A stretch of DNA of 64,000 bases from Athalassotoga sp049965695 (GTDB taxonomy: Bacteria > Thermotogota > Thermotogae > Mesoaciditogales > Mesoaciditogaceae): assembly GCF_049965695.1 (NCBI RefSeq), contig NZ_JBMFWB010000002.1, positions 1 through 64,000 of the forward strand. The letters run 5' to 3'. Shown piece by piece: positions 9,601 through 17,830 of this stretch; the stretch's first letter is position 1, and the number at the start of each line of letters is the position of its first letter. The position numbers and the translations under genes were made by a program. The notes below the pieces were generated by a model that saw nothing but the letters and a program-made list of their open reading frames with translations, was not told where the DNA came from and searched no databases.

Positions 9601-9696
9601 AACCACAATATTCTTACGGGTGTTACAACAAATGCGTCAACATCTGATATAATATCTTCTATAACAAGTATGATTTCAACCTCAACGGTCAAATGA
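6622..9696 (+). CDS. O-antigen ligase/polymerase-like membrane protein with large C-terminal domain
   Basis: 1024 residues. The first ~530 contain about a dozen hydrophobic helices. They include the Wzy_C/O-antigen-ligase signature region: TRGVFIAI, then a long loop with WWASVYQWKDHPIIGQGLGTY and the HNDYVQLLGETG block. Loops with Arg/His of this kind bear the active site in the WaaL/Wzy fold. After the last helix (~residue 505-525) comes a soluble, Q/N/S-rich, largely helical region of ~500 residues, with no motif I recognise. It is probably outside the membrane, and may be repeat-like (TPR-type in relatives). The likely role is joining or polymerising surface glycans. The neighbours MurB, a glycosyltransferase and WecB agree with an envelope role. 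Confidence 0.72.
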   Translation: MATSQVKVSTPKPSISKFEEYMLYFITLFIPIVTIGPITYEYSTQKYAFFTILIFMLFIAVIMEFRRQKQINVNIPLPALGWGLFTIATALSLISVMIENMPYLRFSGMWVLYFAMTFLFVIYLANRVKDKRIMINILGMLLISAAFIVVDSFLNFYAGWDIWLGHIGNPYSRDNVRATIGNPDFVPDYLGVLLFVAIYFITSKTLGFDTSKNKDKTYRRLVIIKTLATIEAISMVAVIIFSQTRGVFIAIPLSLVFFALLYTYYQNFKVKKENISKNVDEIAKRSQKLSIILLIVFVIASLIEIFLYSIPGPFNGNSFSVTGRVTSSTSALSNGGTAQQRFLAWWASVYQWKDHPIIGQGLGTYRIDFIHYLGVSIEHHPSLIVAWNNFMKAHNDYVQLLGETGIAGILTLAFALGTLLWFVLRVIKKKDSDDALLMMLMATGSMVTLITSMYSFAEHLMPDSMTLTILLSFLVSDYFNKDGDLTWKVILNKAKFVAAGISSLIVSAGVMILMNMYFVSEVYFLYGNTNYQYISAYQNAASQANNQLNSVNTEINNLKSYSGNYSYLNPQTYVQSKLQQLLASNPNLNQTQASLQLESQRQQEYNQIMNQLNSNLQSIQTAINQFNTYETTSYDGAKYDFLHSVEWDNTYGTSEFYLGLLATFPQRDQEIINQLNKALSSGSTSAQLNVLKDLFYGKNDITQYIHPNFKNLNYKGDYDLIASMVNSGIPLVDLWNTLNINQIVQMQMYQDGIDYLKTSLQSFAEKNSYRLIGQFSALLSSMNRSQASTYQDAMSKYPQFKSQFESLIKTHDQLAQDAFNQMENWYDQLIFILPGGWNRYSGWNQIYAEYINNVLQNAPLDATTYAKIKEIAGKYVWIGYYMQKTYWAIPLNTMDIFTSLAQDFINKQMYSEALTTVNDTLSIFKPAYEWNVADLNRYKGDTNTYNEAQNFITQYQALQTKRTQFLSQLKAVYEYAFTNPTQQATAQTYLNDWNHNILTGVTTNASTSDIISSITSMISTSTVK

Positions 9697-10358
9697 TCGA
9701 TCGTGAGGTATCAAAAAGGATACTTTTGTGTATAATAGATACGTATCCCAGAGAACATGAAACAAAAGATCCTTTTCAGGTTCTCATAGGTACGGTTCTA
9801 AGTCAGAGAACACGTGATGCAAACACAGCGGAAGCATCACATGCTCTCTTTAGGAGATTCCCAACGGCAAATGCCCTTTCAAAAGCGAAGATTTCAGATG
9901 TTGAAAGGCTCATAAAACCGGCGGGAATGTACAAACAAAAAGCGGAGCGGATAGTTCGTATCGCTCGTGAGATTGTTGAGCGTTGGAAAGGGAATGTTCC
10001 AGCGAATCTTGATGATCTCATAAAATTCAGCGGTGTTGGTAGGAAGACGGCTAATATCGTGTTGGCTGTTTCTTACGATCTTCCTGTTATTGCGGTGGAT
10101 GTACATGTTCACAGAATCTCAAACAGGATAGGGATCGTAAAGACGAAGACTCCTTACGAAACTGAAATGGCCCTCATGGATCTTGTGCCGGAATCTTATC
10201 GTACGCGGTTGAATGGAGCGATGGTGAAATTCGGCCAGTCAGTTTGTCTGCCAAGAAATCCAAAATGTCAATCTTGCACCTTTAAGGAGGTGTGCGAGTA
10301 CGGCCGAAGTAATATTAGCGGGAGCGAAGTTAAGCAATTTGGAAGAAAAAGAGGCTGA
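9693..10358 (+). CDS. nth: Endonuclease III (DNA glycosylase/AP lyase)
   Basis: Base-excision repair enzyme removing oxidised pyrimidines. The 221 residues include the helix-hairpin-helix SGVGRKTAN with catalytic Lys118, the catalytic Asp136 in VDVHVHR, and the [4Fe-4S] cluster ligands C185-X6-C192-X2-C195-X5-C201. All key residues are present, so it should be active. It starts ATGA on the stop of the upstream membrane-protein gene and overlaps murB by 20 bp, so it sits in an envelope operon by position rather than by function. Confidence 0.95.
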   Translation: MIDREVSKRILLCIIDTYPREHETKDPFQVLIGTVLSQRTRDANTAEASHALFRRFPTANALSKAKISDVERLIKPAGMYKQKAERIVRIAREIVERWKGNVPANLDDLIKFSGVGRKTANIVLAVSYDLPVIAVDVHVHRISNRIGIVKTKTPYETEMALMDLVPESYRTRLNGAMVKFGQSVCLPRNPKCQSCTFKEVCEYGRSNISGSEVKQFGRKRG

Positions 10359-11190
10359 AATTTGTGATCTGACAACGTTTAAGATGTCAGGAAAAGTTAA
10401 GATCGTAAAGCCTCGTGACATTTTGCAATTTGAAGAACTCATACGTTATTTCCTCGAAAGCAAAAAGGATTTTAAGATCATCGGTGGCGGTTCGAACACG
10501 GTGATCAAAAGTAACCTTGAAACTCCTTTCGTTTTAACATCCGGCCTTAACAACTTCAAATTCGACGAAAAGTACGTTGTTGCAGAAAATGGCGTTAAAC
10601 TTTCAGTGCTGCTTTCCGAAGCGATAAAAAGAGGAATGTCTGGACTGGAATTTTCAATTGGCATTCCTGGGACCATAGGAGGAGCATTGTACATGAACAC
10701 CGGTGCTTTTGATGGGGAAATATCAAAATGCGTGGAAAGTGTCGAAGTCATCGATGAAAATGGAAGATTGTACGAATTAAATGCCGAAGATCTTGATTTT
10801 TCTTACAGACATTCTATTTTCCATCAAAAACGCATGTGGATCAAAAAATGCGTTCTAAAACTTGATTTTGCCCAGAGGAAAGAAGATGTACTTGAAAAAA
10901 GTTTGAGGAACTGGTCGAGAAAAAGAAGCACACAACCTATAACCTTTCCGAGTGTCGGATGCGTTTTCAAAAATCCACCCGGCGATTATGCCGCAAGGTT
11001 AATAGATGCAGCGAATTTGAAGGGGTATCGCGTTGGAGGGATCGAAGTTTCGAAGTTACATGCCGGTTTTTTTGTAAACGTTGGAGGTGCTACTTTTGAG
11101 GATTTCAAGGCTGTGTATTCTGAAGTCGTCACGAGGGTGAAAGAGAAATTCAGTGTTGATCTTGAACCGGAGATAACAATCGTAAGTTGA
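10339..11190 (+). CDS. murB: UDP-N-acetylenolpyruvoylglucosamine reductase (MurB)
   Basis: FAD-dependent enzyme completing UDP-MurNAc for peptidoglycan. In 283 residues: the FAD block GGGSNTVI (49-56) and IPGTIGGALYMNTGAF (109-124); the conserved Arg157 in SYRHS; CVFKNPPGDYAARLID, where the residue that protonates the intermediate (Ser in E. coli) is Cys208; and the final Glu278 in LEPEI. It lacks the insertion of type I enzymes. The start is TTG at 10339, inside nth; a GGGAG is 14 bases upstream, and no better in-frame start exists. The Cys in place of Ser should still be able to donate a proton (inference). Confidence 0.9.
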   Translation: MEEKEAEICDLTTFKMSGKVKIVKPRDILQFEELIRYFLESKKDFKIIGGGSNTVIKSNLETPFVLTSGLNNFKFDEKYVVAENGVKLSVLLSEAIKRGMSGLEFSIGIPGTIGGALYMNTGAFDGEISKCVESVEVIDENGRLYELNAEDLDFSYRHSIFHQKRMWIKKCVLKLDFAQRKEDVLEKSLRNWSRKRSTQPITFPSVGCVFKNPPGDYAARLIDAANLKGYRVGGIEVSKLHAGFFVNVGGATFEDFKAVYSEVVTRVKEKFSVDLEPEITIVS

Positions 11191-11206
11191 ATTCGAGGTG
11201 TAAAAA

Positions 11207-12286
11207 TTGAAAGTTTTATACGGCCTGTGCACGTGGGGTTTAGGGCACATGACGCGTAGTTTGCCTTTAATGAGAAGGCTTATCGATGATGGACATGATC
11301 TTGTGATATACACGTCAGATAGGCCATTGCTTGCTCTGAAAAAAGAATTCGGAGACAAATGCGAATACGTGGAAAGTGTTGAATATCCCAGCCCTTATGC
11401 TAAAAACGGCACATTCGCTTTAAGGTTGACCTTAATGATGCCTGCGATAATAAACGCGATAGTAAAAGAGCATAAAGAAATTTTGAAATTGTCACAAGAT
11501 CTTGATGTGGATGTTTTAATATCCGATTCTGAATACGGTGTTTTCGATAAAACAAAGCCTTCATTTTTCATATTTCATCAACTAAGGTACGTTCCGCCTG
11601 ATTTTTTGAGGATTTTGAAAAATCAAACTGAAAGATTCAATTATCATTTTAGAAATTCTTTCACAAAGTTCGTGGTGCCGGATTTTCCAAATGATGGCGG
11701 TCTAACGGGTAATCTTTCCCATAACCTTTCTTACATGTCTTCCGATCAGGTAAAGTACATCGGAATACTTTCGGATTATCAAAAGATGGATGTTGATCAA
11801 GACATAGATTATCTCATATCTCTCTCTGGAAGAGAACCAAGTAGAAGTATCCTTGAAAAAAAGATCGTAGATCAGATAAAAGTTTTAAAAGGTAACGTTG
11901 CGCTTGTAAGAGGAATGCCTGAAAATGCCGAAAAGATCAAAATACCAGGCGTTGAAGTTATAAATTATGCTGGAAAAGGTTTAAGAGACGAACTTATGAA
12001 TAGATCCAAATTTGTGATAGCGAGATCAGGATATTCGACGATAATGGATATGGCTGAACTCGGTAAAAATGGTTTGCTTATACCCACGCCAGGTCAAACA
12101 GAACAGGAATATCTTTCCGAATATCTTTCTGAAAAATTGTACTTTCATTCGGTTAACGAAAATGATATAGATCTCGAAAAAGATATTGAAATTGCAAAGA
12201 GTTATAATGGATATAATCCGCCATGGAGAACAGCACAAAGTGTCGAAAAATTCATGGACATAATCAAGATCGCAGTTGGAGGTTAA
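11207..12286 (+). CDS. Glycosyltransferase, MurG/GT-B-like
   Basis: 359 residues with a GT-B fold pattern. The N-terminal GLCTWGLGHMTRSLPLMRRL resembles the acceptor-side loop of MurG/UGT enzymes, and a C-terminal donor-binding block reads ARSGYSTIMDMAELGKNGLL then PTPGQTEQEYLSEYL. The start is TTG at 11207, preceded by GAGGTG. It lies 16 bp after murB and directly before wecB, which makes UDP-GlcNAc or its epimer UDP-ManNAc a plausible donor (inference). It is not MurG itself: the GGSxGA motif is absent. Confidence 0.75.
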   Translation: MKVLYGLCTWGLGHMTRSLPLMRRLIDDGHDLVIYTSDRPLLALKKEFGDKCEYVESVEYPSPYAKNGTFALRLTLMMPAIINAIVKEHKEILKLSQDLDVDVLISDSEYGVFDKTKPSFFIFHQLRYVPPDFLRILKNQTERFNYHFRNSFTKFVVPDFPNDGGLTGNLSHNLSYMSSDQVKYIGILSDYQKMDVDQDIDYLISLSGREPSRSILEKKIVDQIKVLKGNVALVRGMPENAEKIKIPGVEVINYAGKGLRDELMNRSKFVIARSGYSTIMDMAELGKNGLLIPTPGQTEQEYLSEYLSEKLYFHSVNENDIDLEKDIEIAKSYNGYNPPWRTAQSVEKFMDIIKIAVGG

Positions 12287-12290
12287 ATCT

Positions 12291-13361
12291 GTGAAAATCG
12301 TATCGATAGTAGGTGCAAGACCGCAATTCATAAAAGAATCTTTGGTTGGAAAAAAATTGAACGAATTTGGAATAAATGAAATACTCGTTCATTCGGGGCA
12401 ACATTACGATTTCAACATGTCCGATATTTTTTTCAAAGTGCTGGAAATAAAAAATCCACAGTACAATCTCGGAATCGGTTCTGGAACACATGCGGAGCAA
12501 ACGGGAAAGATCATGATCGAATTTGAAAAGATTTTGATGAAGGAAAAACCTTCACTTGTGCTTGTTTACGGTGATACAAACACAACTTTGGGAGGAGCGT
12601 TAACTGCTGCAAAATTGAAAATTCCCGTTGCCCATGTCGAAGCGGGGCTGAGACAGGAACCAAAGGATATGCCGGAAGAGATAAATAGAGTTTTGACAGA
12701 TAGGATATCCCAATTTAAATTTTGCCCTTCTCAAAAAGCCGTTGAAAACCTTGCAATGGAAGGCATGAAAAGCGGAGTTTATTTCACCGGAGATGTCATG
12801 TTAGATGTTTTTTTGAAATTCAAAAAAGATGTCGATATGAAAACAGTACTTGAAAGATACGATCTTAAACCTAAAAGGTACGTCTTTTCAACGATTCACA
12901 GGGACTTCAACACGGATATCGAAACAAGGTTAGAATCTATCCTGAAGGGTCTTTCGAGGGTGGCCAAGCAGATGCCGGTCATCTTTCCGATTCATCCGAG
13001 AACCAAAAAGAGAATTTCTGAATTTGGTTTAGGAGATCTGCTAAAAACCTTAAAAGTTATCGATCCTGTTGGATATGATGAAAGCGTTGCTCTTACTTCC
13101 AATGCTTTCTCGATAGTCACGGATAGCGGCGGACTTCAAAAGGAATCTTATTTTGCGGGTATCCCGGGTGTCGTTGCGATGAAAGATACAGGTTGGATTG
13201 AACTCGTTGAATCCGGATGGAATGTACTTGCGGACGCAGATGAGGAAAAAATATATGATGGAGTCTTTCGTCATCCTGAACCTGATGACATCAAAGAAAT
13301 ATACGGGGACGGCAATGCCTCGGAGAAAATTGCGAACATCATAAGGAATATCAAAATATGA
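12291..13361 (+). CDS. wecB: UDP-N-acetylglucosamine 2-epimerase (non-hydrolysing)
   Basis: Interconverts UDP-GlcNAc and UDP-ManNAc for surface polymers. 356 residues, with the opening VGARPQFIKE, HSGQHYDFNMSD, VYGDTNTTLGGALTAAK, VAHVEAGLR, PEEINRVLTDR, and later IHPRTKKR and TDSGGLQKE. All are standard for this GT-B-fold family. The start is GTG at 12291, since GGAGG at 12278-12282 is the proper distance away; the in-frame TTG at 12276 would put that site inside the gene. No WecC dehydrogenase is in view, so the fate of the ManNAc nucleotide is not shown. Confidence 0.93.
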   Translation: MKIVSIVGARPQFIKESLVGKKLNEFGINEILVHSGQHYDFNMSDIFFKVLEIKNPQYNLGIGSGTHAEQTGKIMIEFEKILMKEKPSLVLVYGDTNTTLGGALTAAKLKIPVAHVEAGLRQEPKDMPEEINRVLTDRISQFKFCPSQKAVENLAMEGMKSGVYFTGDVMLDVFLKFKKDVDMKTVLERYDLKPKRYVFSTIHRDFNTDIETRLESILKGLSRVAKQMPVIFPIHPRTKKRISEFGLGDLLKTLKVIDPVGYDESVALTSNAFSIVTDSGGLQKESYFAGIPGVVAMKDTGWIELVESGWNVLADADEEKIYDGVFRHPEPDDIKEIYGDGNASEKIANIIRNIKI

Positions 13362-14623
13362 AAATAGCAGTTGTAGGTTTCGGTGCGGCAGCCATTGGGT
13401 TTATCAACGAAGTTAAGGACAAAGGTCATGAGATACACGTGATAGAAAAATCTCGAGACATATACAGTTCGAGCATCTCCGGAATAAGGTCCGACGGAAA
13501 ACTTTTCATTTCATCAAGTATGGGCGGAGACATAGAAATACCGCTTGAAACACAAAAAGAAGTTGTCAACTTTTACCTTGATAAACTTGATGAATCAGAA
13601 AGGAAAGATGTAAGAACTGGTATCTCTTTCGACAGAAAATCGACATTTTTTGAAAAATTTTACTCAAAGGGATTTGAACCTGTCAACGCCTACTTCTATC
13701 ATATAGGTACAGATCGGCTCAAAAATCTCCTTGAAAATATCTACAACGAATTCTCCTCTTACGAAAACATAAAATTTCATTTCGGCATAAAGGCTGAAAA
13801 TGTAAGTTTCGATGGAAATAAGATAAAAATTACAGGATCGAATTTTGAAGATACGTTCGATTACGTTGTCATTTCAGTTGGCAGGAGTGGTCATGGACTT
13901 GTAAAATCCATGACGACAGATCACCCCGAAATAGTGACTTCTGGAAATATAGTTGACGTTGGAATAAGATACGAACTTCCGGATCACGCAGTTGAAGAAC
14001 TCAACGAGGAAATGTACGAGTTCAAAGTCAGAATGAGGACAAAAACGGGTTACATGGTCAGAACCTTTTGTAACAATCCATCCGGTAAAGTTGTGCTTGA
14101 AGAATATGATGATTTCGTCACGGTCAATGGTCATTCAAATTCCAACGGAAACAGCGAGAACACGAATTTTGCCGTACTGTGCAGCACATCTTTTACCGAA
14201 CCTTTCAACGATCCGATAGGTTATGGAACTTACATAAGCAAACTTGGGAATATCCTTGCAGGAGGAAGAAAGGTCATTTTGCAGACTTATGGAGAATTTT
14301 TAGAAAATAAAAGAACCAAAAGAATTGGAAGGGTAAAACCCACTTTGAGCGATGAAAGTTATATTTTGGGAGATATAAATCTCGTGCTTCCGCGAAGAAT
14401 AGCCATATCACTTGCCGAATTTATAGAGAAATTAGGAGAAGTTGTACCGGCGATAGTCTATTCGGACAATCTCATGTATGCAGTTGAAGTCAAATTTTAT
14501 TCAAAAAAGATAAACAACGAAAAATATAAAAATCTTAAATTCATAGGTGATTGCAGTGGCCATACAAGATCTATAACCTACGCTACATGCCACGGCAAAA
14601 TGTTGGGAAGATCCATCGCGTGA
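13358..14623 (+). CDS. FAD-dependent oxidoreductase (Rossmann-type dehydrogenase)
   Basis: 421 residues. The N-terminus has a dinucleotide-binding fold, VVGFGAAAIGF followed by an acidic strand end (HVIEKS). A later VISVGRSGHG and the C-terminal FIGDCSGHTRSITYATCHG look like the second FAD-contacting part of COG2509-type dehydrogenases. The substrate is unknown. The ATG overlaps the last codons of wecB (4 bp), and this is the last gene of the plus-strand block, so a role connected with surface sugars or lipids is possible but unproven. Confidence 0.72.
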   Translation: MKIAVVGFGAAAIGFINEVKDKGHEIHVIEKSRDIYSSSISGIRSDGKLFISSSMGGDIEIPLETQKEVVNFYLDKLDESERKDVRTGISFDRKSTFFEKFYSKGFEPVNAYFYHIGTDRLKNLLENIYNEFSSYENIKFHFGIKAENVSFDGNKIKITGSNFEDTFDYVVISVGRSGHGLVKSMTTDHPEIVTSGNIVDVGIRYELPDHAVEELNEEMYEFKVRMRTKTGYMVRTFCNNPSGKVVLEEYDDFVTVNGHSNSNGNSENTNFAVLCSTSFTEPFNDPIGYGTYISKLGNILAGGRKVILQTYGEFLENKRTKRIGRVKPTLSDESYILGDINLVLPRRIAISLAEFIEKLGEVVPAIVYSDNLMYAVEVKFYSKKINNEKYKNLKFIGDCSGHTRSITYATCHGKMLGRSIA

Positions 14624-14641
14624 CCGTATCAAACCTTTATT

Positions 14642-15199
14642 TTAAAACTCAATTAGATCTTTGATCTTATCAACCGTTTTAGGCCCTATTCCATTTACTT
14701 TCATCAAATCGGCAGGCGTATGAAAAGGCCCGTGAGTTTCTCTGTAATCAACTATTTCACGGGCCTTAATTGGACCTATCGAAGGAAGGTTTTCTATTTC
14801 TTTAGCCGTTGCCTCATTTATCTTTATTTTACCACTTTTTACGTCATTCTTCGAGGTAGATGATGAAAAGCCTGTCACAACACTTGAAATTTTATCAAGT
14901 GTCGATTGACCTATTCCTGGGACGTTTAAAAGATCTTCTAACTCTTGAAATGGTCCAAACTTTTCTCTGTAATCGACAATTGCCTTTGCTTTAGTCATTC
15001 CTATGTTTGGAAGTTTATCAAGTTCTTGAACTGTTGCCGTATTGACATTTACAACCTTAAAGGTATTTGGTGATGCACTTCTGGTAATTTTATCGCTTTC
15101 CGCAAATGCCTCTTTCAAAGGTACAATCGCGGTCAAAAATATTCCAATCACGGAAACGAGAATGATGCTTCCTATTATGATTCTCGTTTGGGTTTTCAT
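14642..15199 (-). CDS. comEA: ComEA-like membrane-anchored double helix-hairpin-helix protein
   Basis: 185 residues: an N-terminal membrane helix (about 8-27), a short linker, then two copies of the ComEA helix-hairpin-helix module. The first reads VNVNTATVQELDKLPNIG and the second KINEATAKEIENLPSIG; each ends with VPGIG/VNGIG turns. Typical ComEA proteins carry one such module; two are seen in some thermophiles. The role would be binding incoming DNA during natural transformation, or simply envelope-side DNA binding. It is the last gene of the minus-strand run, three bases after the upstream SPOR gene. Confidence 0.8.
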   Translation of the reverse strand: MKTQTRIIIGSIILVSVIGIFLTAIVPLKEAFAESDKITRSASPNTFKVVNVNTATVQELDKLPNIGMTKAKAIVDYREKFGPFQELEDLLNVPGIGQSTLDKISSVVTGFSSSTSKNDVKSGKIKINEATAKEIENLPSIGPIKAREIVDYRETHGPFHTPADLMKVNGIGPKTVDKIKDLIEF

Positions 15200-15202
15200 T
15201 TA

Positions 15203-16072
15203 TCAAGGAATGGTTCTTATAAGCCAAGAAGAAACGGTTCCAATCATGGAAGTCACATTTGGATTGGAAGTTATTGAATTGGCATAATTAAGTGCCGGTG
15301 TGTAGCCCGTAAATACTCCTATGAAAAGTGCTGATTGCGTTGAATAATCTATTTTGAAAGCCGGGATTCCCAAATTCCTTAGTGATTTCACAAGTGCAAG
15401 CACCCTGTCTGGATAAGGAGAAGATAAAATTTGAATTGAATATGTAACGCCTTTTCCCGGATAAGCAACGTAATACAATCCGTTTTCCTGGGCAATTTCG
15501 TAAGTATTGATACCGGACAGCATGGCATTGACGGCGCTCAAACTTGTAGATGTCGTTGTCGTTAAAGTTACATTTGAACTTATGGATTGGGCTGAACTGG
15601 AGATCAAAGCCATGAAACCACTTTGACTTTGAGTTTGCGATGATGTTTGTGATGAAACAGGCTGAGATGTTTGTGAAGGTGCTGAAAGACTCTGTAAGTT
15701 GGAAATTAAACTTCCAACCTGATTTGTCAGAGAGGTGACGTTAGATTGAGTGTTGGCAATTTTTTGATCTTCCGAAGAGATCTTACCGGCAAGATCTGTG
15801 TACATATTTCTGACATAAGCGGTAAGCGATGCCACCGTTGCTTGTTGCGTTGCCATTGATCTTTCGAGTTTAGCCATCTGCATCGACAAAACAGAAGTCG
15901 TACTTGCCATATAAGACGTCATTGAAGCAACAGACGTTTGAGTTTCGGATATTTTCTGATCAAAACTCGAAATTTTCGCAGTCAAAACCCCAGCCCATAT
16001 CAAAGCTATAAGACCTATTATTATTGCAGCAATCAGCAATATAAATCTCAGATCAAAATTTTCTTTTTCCAT
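15203..16072 (-). CDS. Membrane-anchored SPOR-domain protein (copy 1)
   Basis: 289 residues with a membrane helix at about 9-30, then a heptad-like coiled coil (30-110) and a Q/S/T-rich linker (120-155). The C-terminal domain of about 80 residues reads YSIQILSSPYPDRVLALVKS, with AFKIDY and ALFIGVF. This pattern fits a SPOR domain, which binds glycan strands stripped of side chains at division sites. It is a paralogue of the next gene upstream (16090-16800); the C-terminal 125 residues match closely. Proximity to minC suggests a division-linked envelope role (inference). Confidence 0.7.
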   Translation of the reverse strand: MEKENFDLRFILLIAAIIIGLIALIWAGVLTAKISSFDQKISETQTSVASMTSYMASTTSVLSMQMAKLERSMATQQATVASLTAYVRNMYTDLAGKISSEDQKIANTQSNVTSLTNQVGSLISNLQSLSAPSQTSQPVSSQTSSQTQSQSGFMALISSSAQSISSNVTLTTTTSTSLSAVNAMLSGINTYEIAQENGLYYVAYPGKGVTYSIQILSSPYPDRVLALVKSLRNLGIPAFKIDYSTQSALFIGVFTGYTPALNYANSITSNPNVTSMIGTVSSWLIRTIP

Positions 16073-16089
16073 TTTGCACCTTCAAAAAA

Positions 16090-16800
16090 TTACGGAATTG
16101 TCCTTACAAGCCACGATGAGGCTCCAGATCCAGTTATGGATGTGATATTTGGAGTTGAAATCGCATTTGCGTAATTAGATGCCGAGTTGTAATCCGGGAA
16201 AACCCCTATGAAAAGTCCCGATTGAGAAGCGTAATCTATCTTAAATGCCGGTACCCCGGCACTTCTCAGGGCTTTAACAAGTGATAACACCCTATCAGGG
16301 TAAGGAGAAGAAAGGATTTGAATTGAATATGTAACGCCACTTCCTGGATATGCAAAATAGTAAAGGTTATTTACCTGCGTTATCTCATAAGTTCCGGTTG
16401 TCGAAAGAATAGGCTTGAGAGAGTCAAGATTAGTTGCCGTTATCGTTGTTAGAGATAAACTTGAACTTAAAGATTCAGGTGCGTTTGTAAGCAGGAGTGG
16501 ATAGGTTACAGATTGCAATGAGATGTAAGTCGATTGCAACGTTGGCAGATTTACCGATATCTGCGATGAAAGTCTTGTCACACTTAAAGACTTTAACTTA
16601 GTTATACTCGCCGTCAAAGAAGCAACGCGAGTCGTCAAAGAAGCAACGGCAGTTTGGGCACTTGAAGCTTTTTGCTCTACGGTACTTAACTTTCCACTTA
16701 AAGAGGCAACCCATATAAGGGCTCCAAGCGCAACGACTATAAACACGACAAGTAGAACCACTCTTATCATAGAGTACATATTCTGCTTATCCATTTTCAA
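16090..16800 (-). CDS. Membrane-anchored SPOR-domain protein (copy 2)
   Basis: 236 residues with the same layout as the neighbouring paralogue: membrane helix at about 10-33, a coiled coil, a short variable spacer without the Q-rich linker, then the SPOR-like end (YSIQILSSPYPDRVLSLVKA, AFKIDY, GLFIGVF, SSWLVRTIP). Several stretches of about 20 bases remain identical between the two copies, for example around 15433-15455 and 16318-16340, so the duplication is either fairly recent or kept alike. It lies 7 bp downstream of the dehydroquinate-synthase-like gene. Confidence 0.7.
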   Translation of the reverse strand: MKMDKQNMYSMIRVVLLVVFIVVALGALIWVASLSGKLSTVEQKASSAQTAVASLTTRVASLTASITKLKSLSVTRLSSQISVNLPTLQSTYISLQSVTYPLLLTNAPESLSSSLSLTTITATNLDSLKPILSTTGTYEITQVNNLYYFAYPGSGVTYSIQILSSPYPDRVLSLVKALRSAGVPAFKIDYASQSGLFIGVFPDYNSASNYANAISTPNITSITGSGASSWLVRTIP

Positions 16801-16807
16801 CCTCCCT

Positions 16808-17821
16808 TTATATCAACCCTTTTGAATGGGCCGAATAAATCATTTCTGTCAAGAAACCTGGAAAAATCTGATAATCCATCGTTTTACCGATCTTAACCGG
16901 CAGTTTCATCTTTAAAGGTTCTTCGTAAGCAGAGATTTGATCTACCGCACTTGAAAGATCGAAATGTACGTTGGAACATTTTTTCAAGATTGAGTATATT
17001 TTATCCATTTCATCTTCTGAAATAAAACCGAGTTTGTGAGAAACGAAAGATTCGATCATAACACCGTAGTAAGTGGCAACAAGGTATGGCATGTTCAACT
17101 GGGAAGCGCTCATCAGTGCTTTTGAACTTTCCTCTCCCACGATTTCCCAGTTGCTATTGGCTTTCATCCTGAGACTTTCAAAGATCACGTGAGATATGAC
17201 TTCATAGTTACTCATGAGTTCTGAATCAAGTATTTTGTCTATCATATCGAAAAATTTTTTCGAATGTGACAACCCAAACGCAATTGCATGTACCATTGAA
17301 AGTCCTTTTTCCTCTATTACCTGAGTTTTGGTGAATTCAGTTATGTTTACAAGATGGTTTGGCTGAAATTTAACTTTCATGGCATCCTTAACCCTATCAA
17401 AATTAAGATAAACTTCATTTCTGAAAAAGCCTTCAATTTGAGCACTTAAAGTTGTAGGCACAAAAACAACGTCTAATTTCCTTTTGTAGGTACCAAAAGC
17501 AAAGCCACATGTGTCAAGCACCGTTCCACCGCCAACAACGACGATGACAGGATCGATAATTTCAGAATTCATGATCATATTTTGGACATCCATCATTCCT
17601 ATAACGGATTTAGACCTTTCTCCTGCAAAGATAGGCGTGTTATCTATGTTGTAAGCAAAGTCTGTGTGAAAAAGTTTTATTTTTGAGTCGATTATGTACA
17701 CAAAATGCCTTCCGGGATACAAAGAAACAAGAAAATCTGAAAAGTCATTTTTCTTGTCAAGAATATGGACTGACATCTTTTGCTGTTCACTTTGCGACGG
17801 TACAAAATCGGCTACTAACAA
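16808..17821 (-). CDS. Divergent 3-dehydroquinate-synthase-like protein, probably not AroB
   Basis: 337 residues. The N-terminal half carries the nucleotide-binding part of the AroB/glycerol-dehydrogenase fold: VVVGGGTVLDTCGFAFGTYKR, then FVPTTLSAQIEGFF. The C-terminal half should hold the metal site. In AroB that is a Glu followed by the LNxGHTxGHAxE and HGEAV blocks, and none of these is recognisable here. So it keeps the NAD-type half and has lost the catalytic metal ligands, and true dehydroquinate synthase activity is doubtful. The start is TTG at 17821 with TAGGAGGA before it. It lies between minC and two SPOR genes, with no other shikimate gene nearby. Confidence 0.6.
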   Translation of the reverse strand: MLVADFVPSQSEQQKMSVHILDKKNDFSDFLVSLYPGRHFVYIIDSKIKLFHTDFAYNIDNTPIFAGERSKSVIGMMDVQNMIMNSEIIDPVIVVVGGGTVLDTCGFAFGTYKRKLDVVFVPTTLSAQIEGFFRNEVYLNFDRVKDAMKVKFQPNHLVNITEFTKTQVIEEKGLSMVHAIAFGLSHSKKFFDMIDKILDSELMSNYEVISHVIFESLRMKANSNWEIVGEESSKALMSASQLNMPYLVATYYGVMIESFVSHKLGFISEDEMDKIYSILKKCSNVHFDLSSAVDQISAYEEPLKMKLPVKIGKTMDYQIFPGFLTEMIYSAHSKGLI

Positions 17822-17830
17822 ATCGTCCTC

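Noticed and set aside
14616..14645. Possible bidirectional terminator between the convergent oxidoreductase and comEA genes
   Set aside because: A T-rich stretch is present, but no hairpin precedes it.
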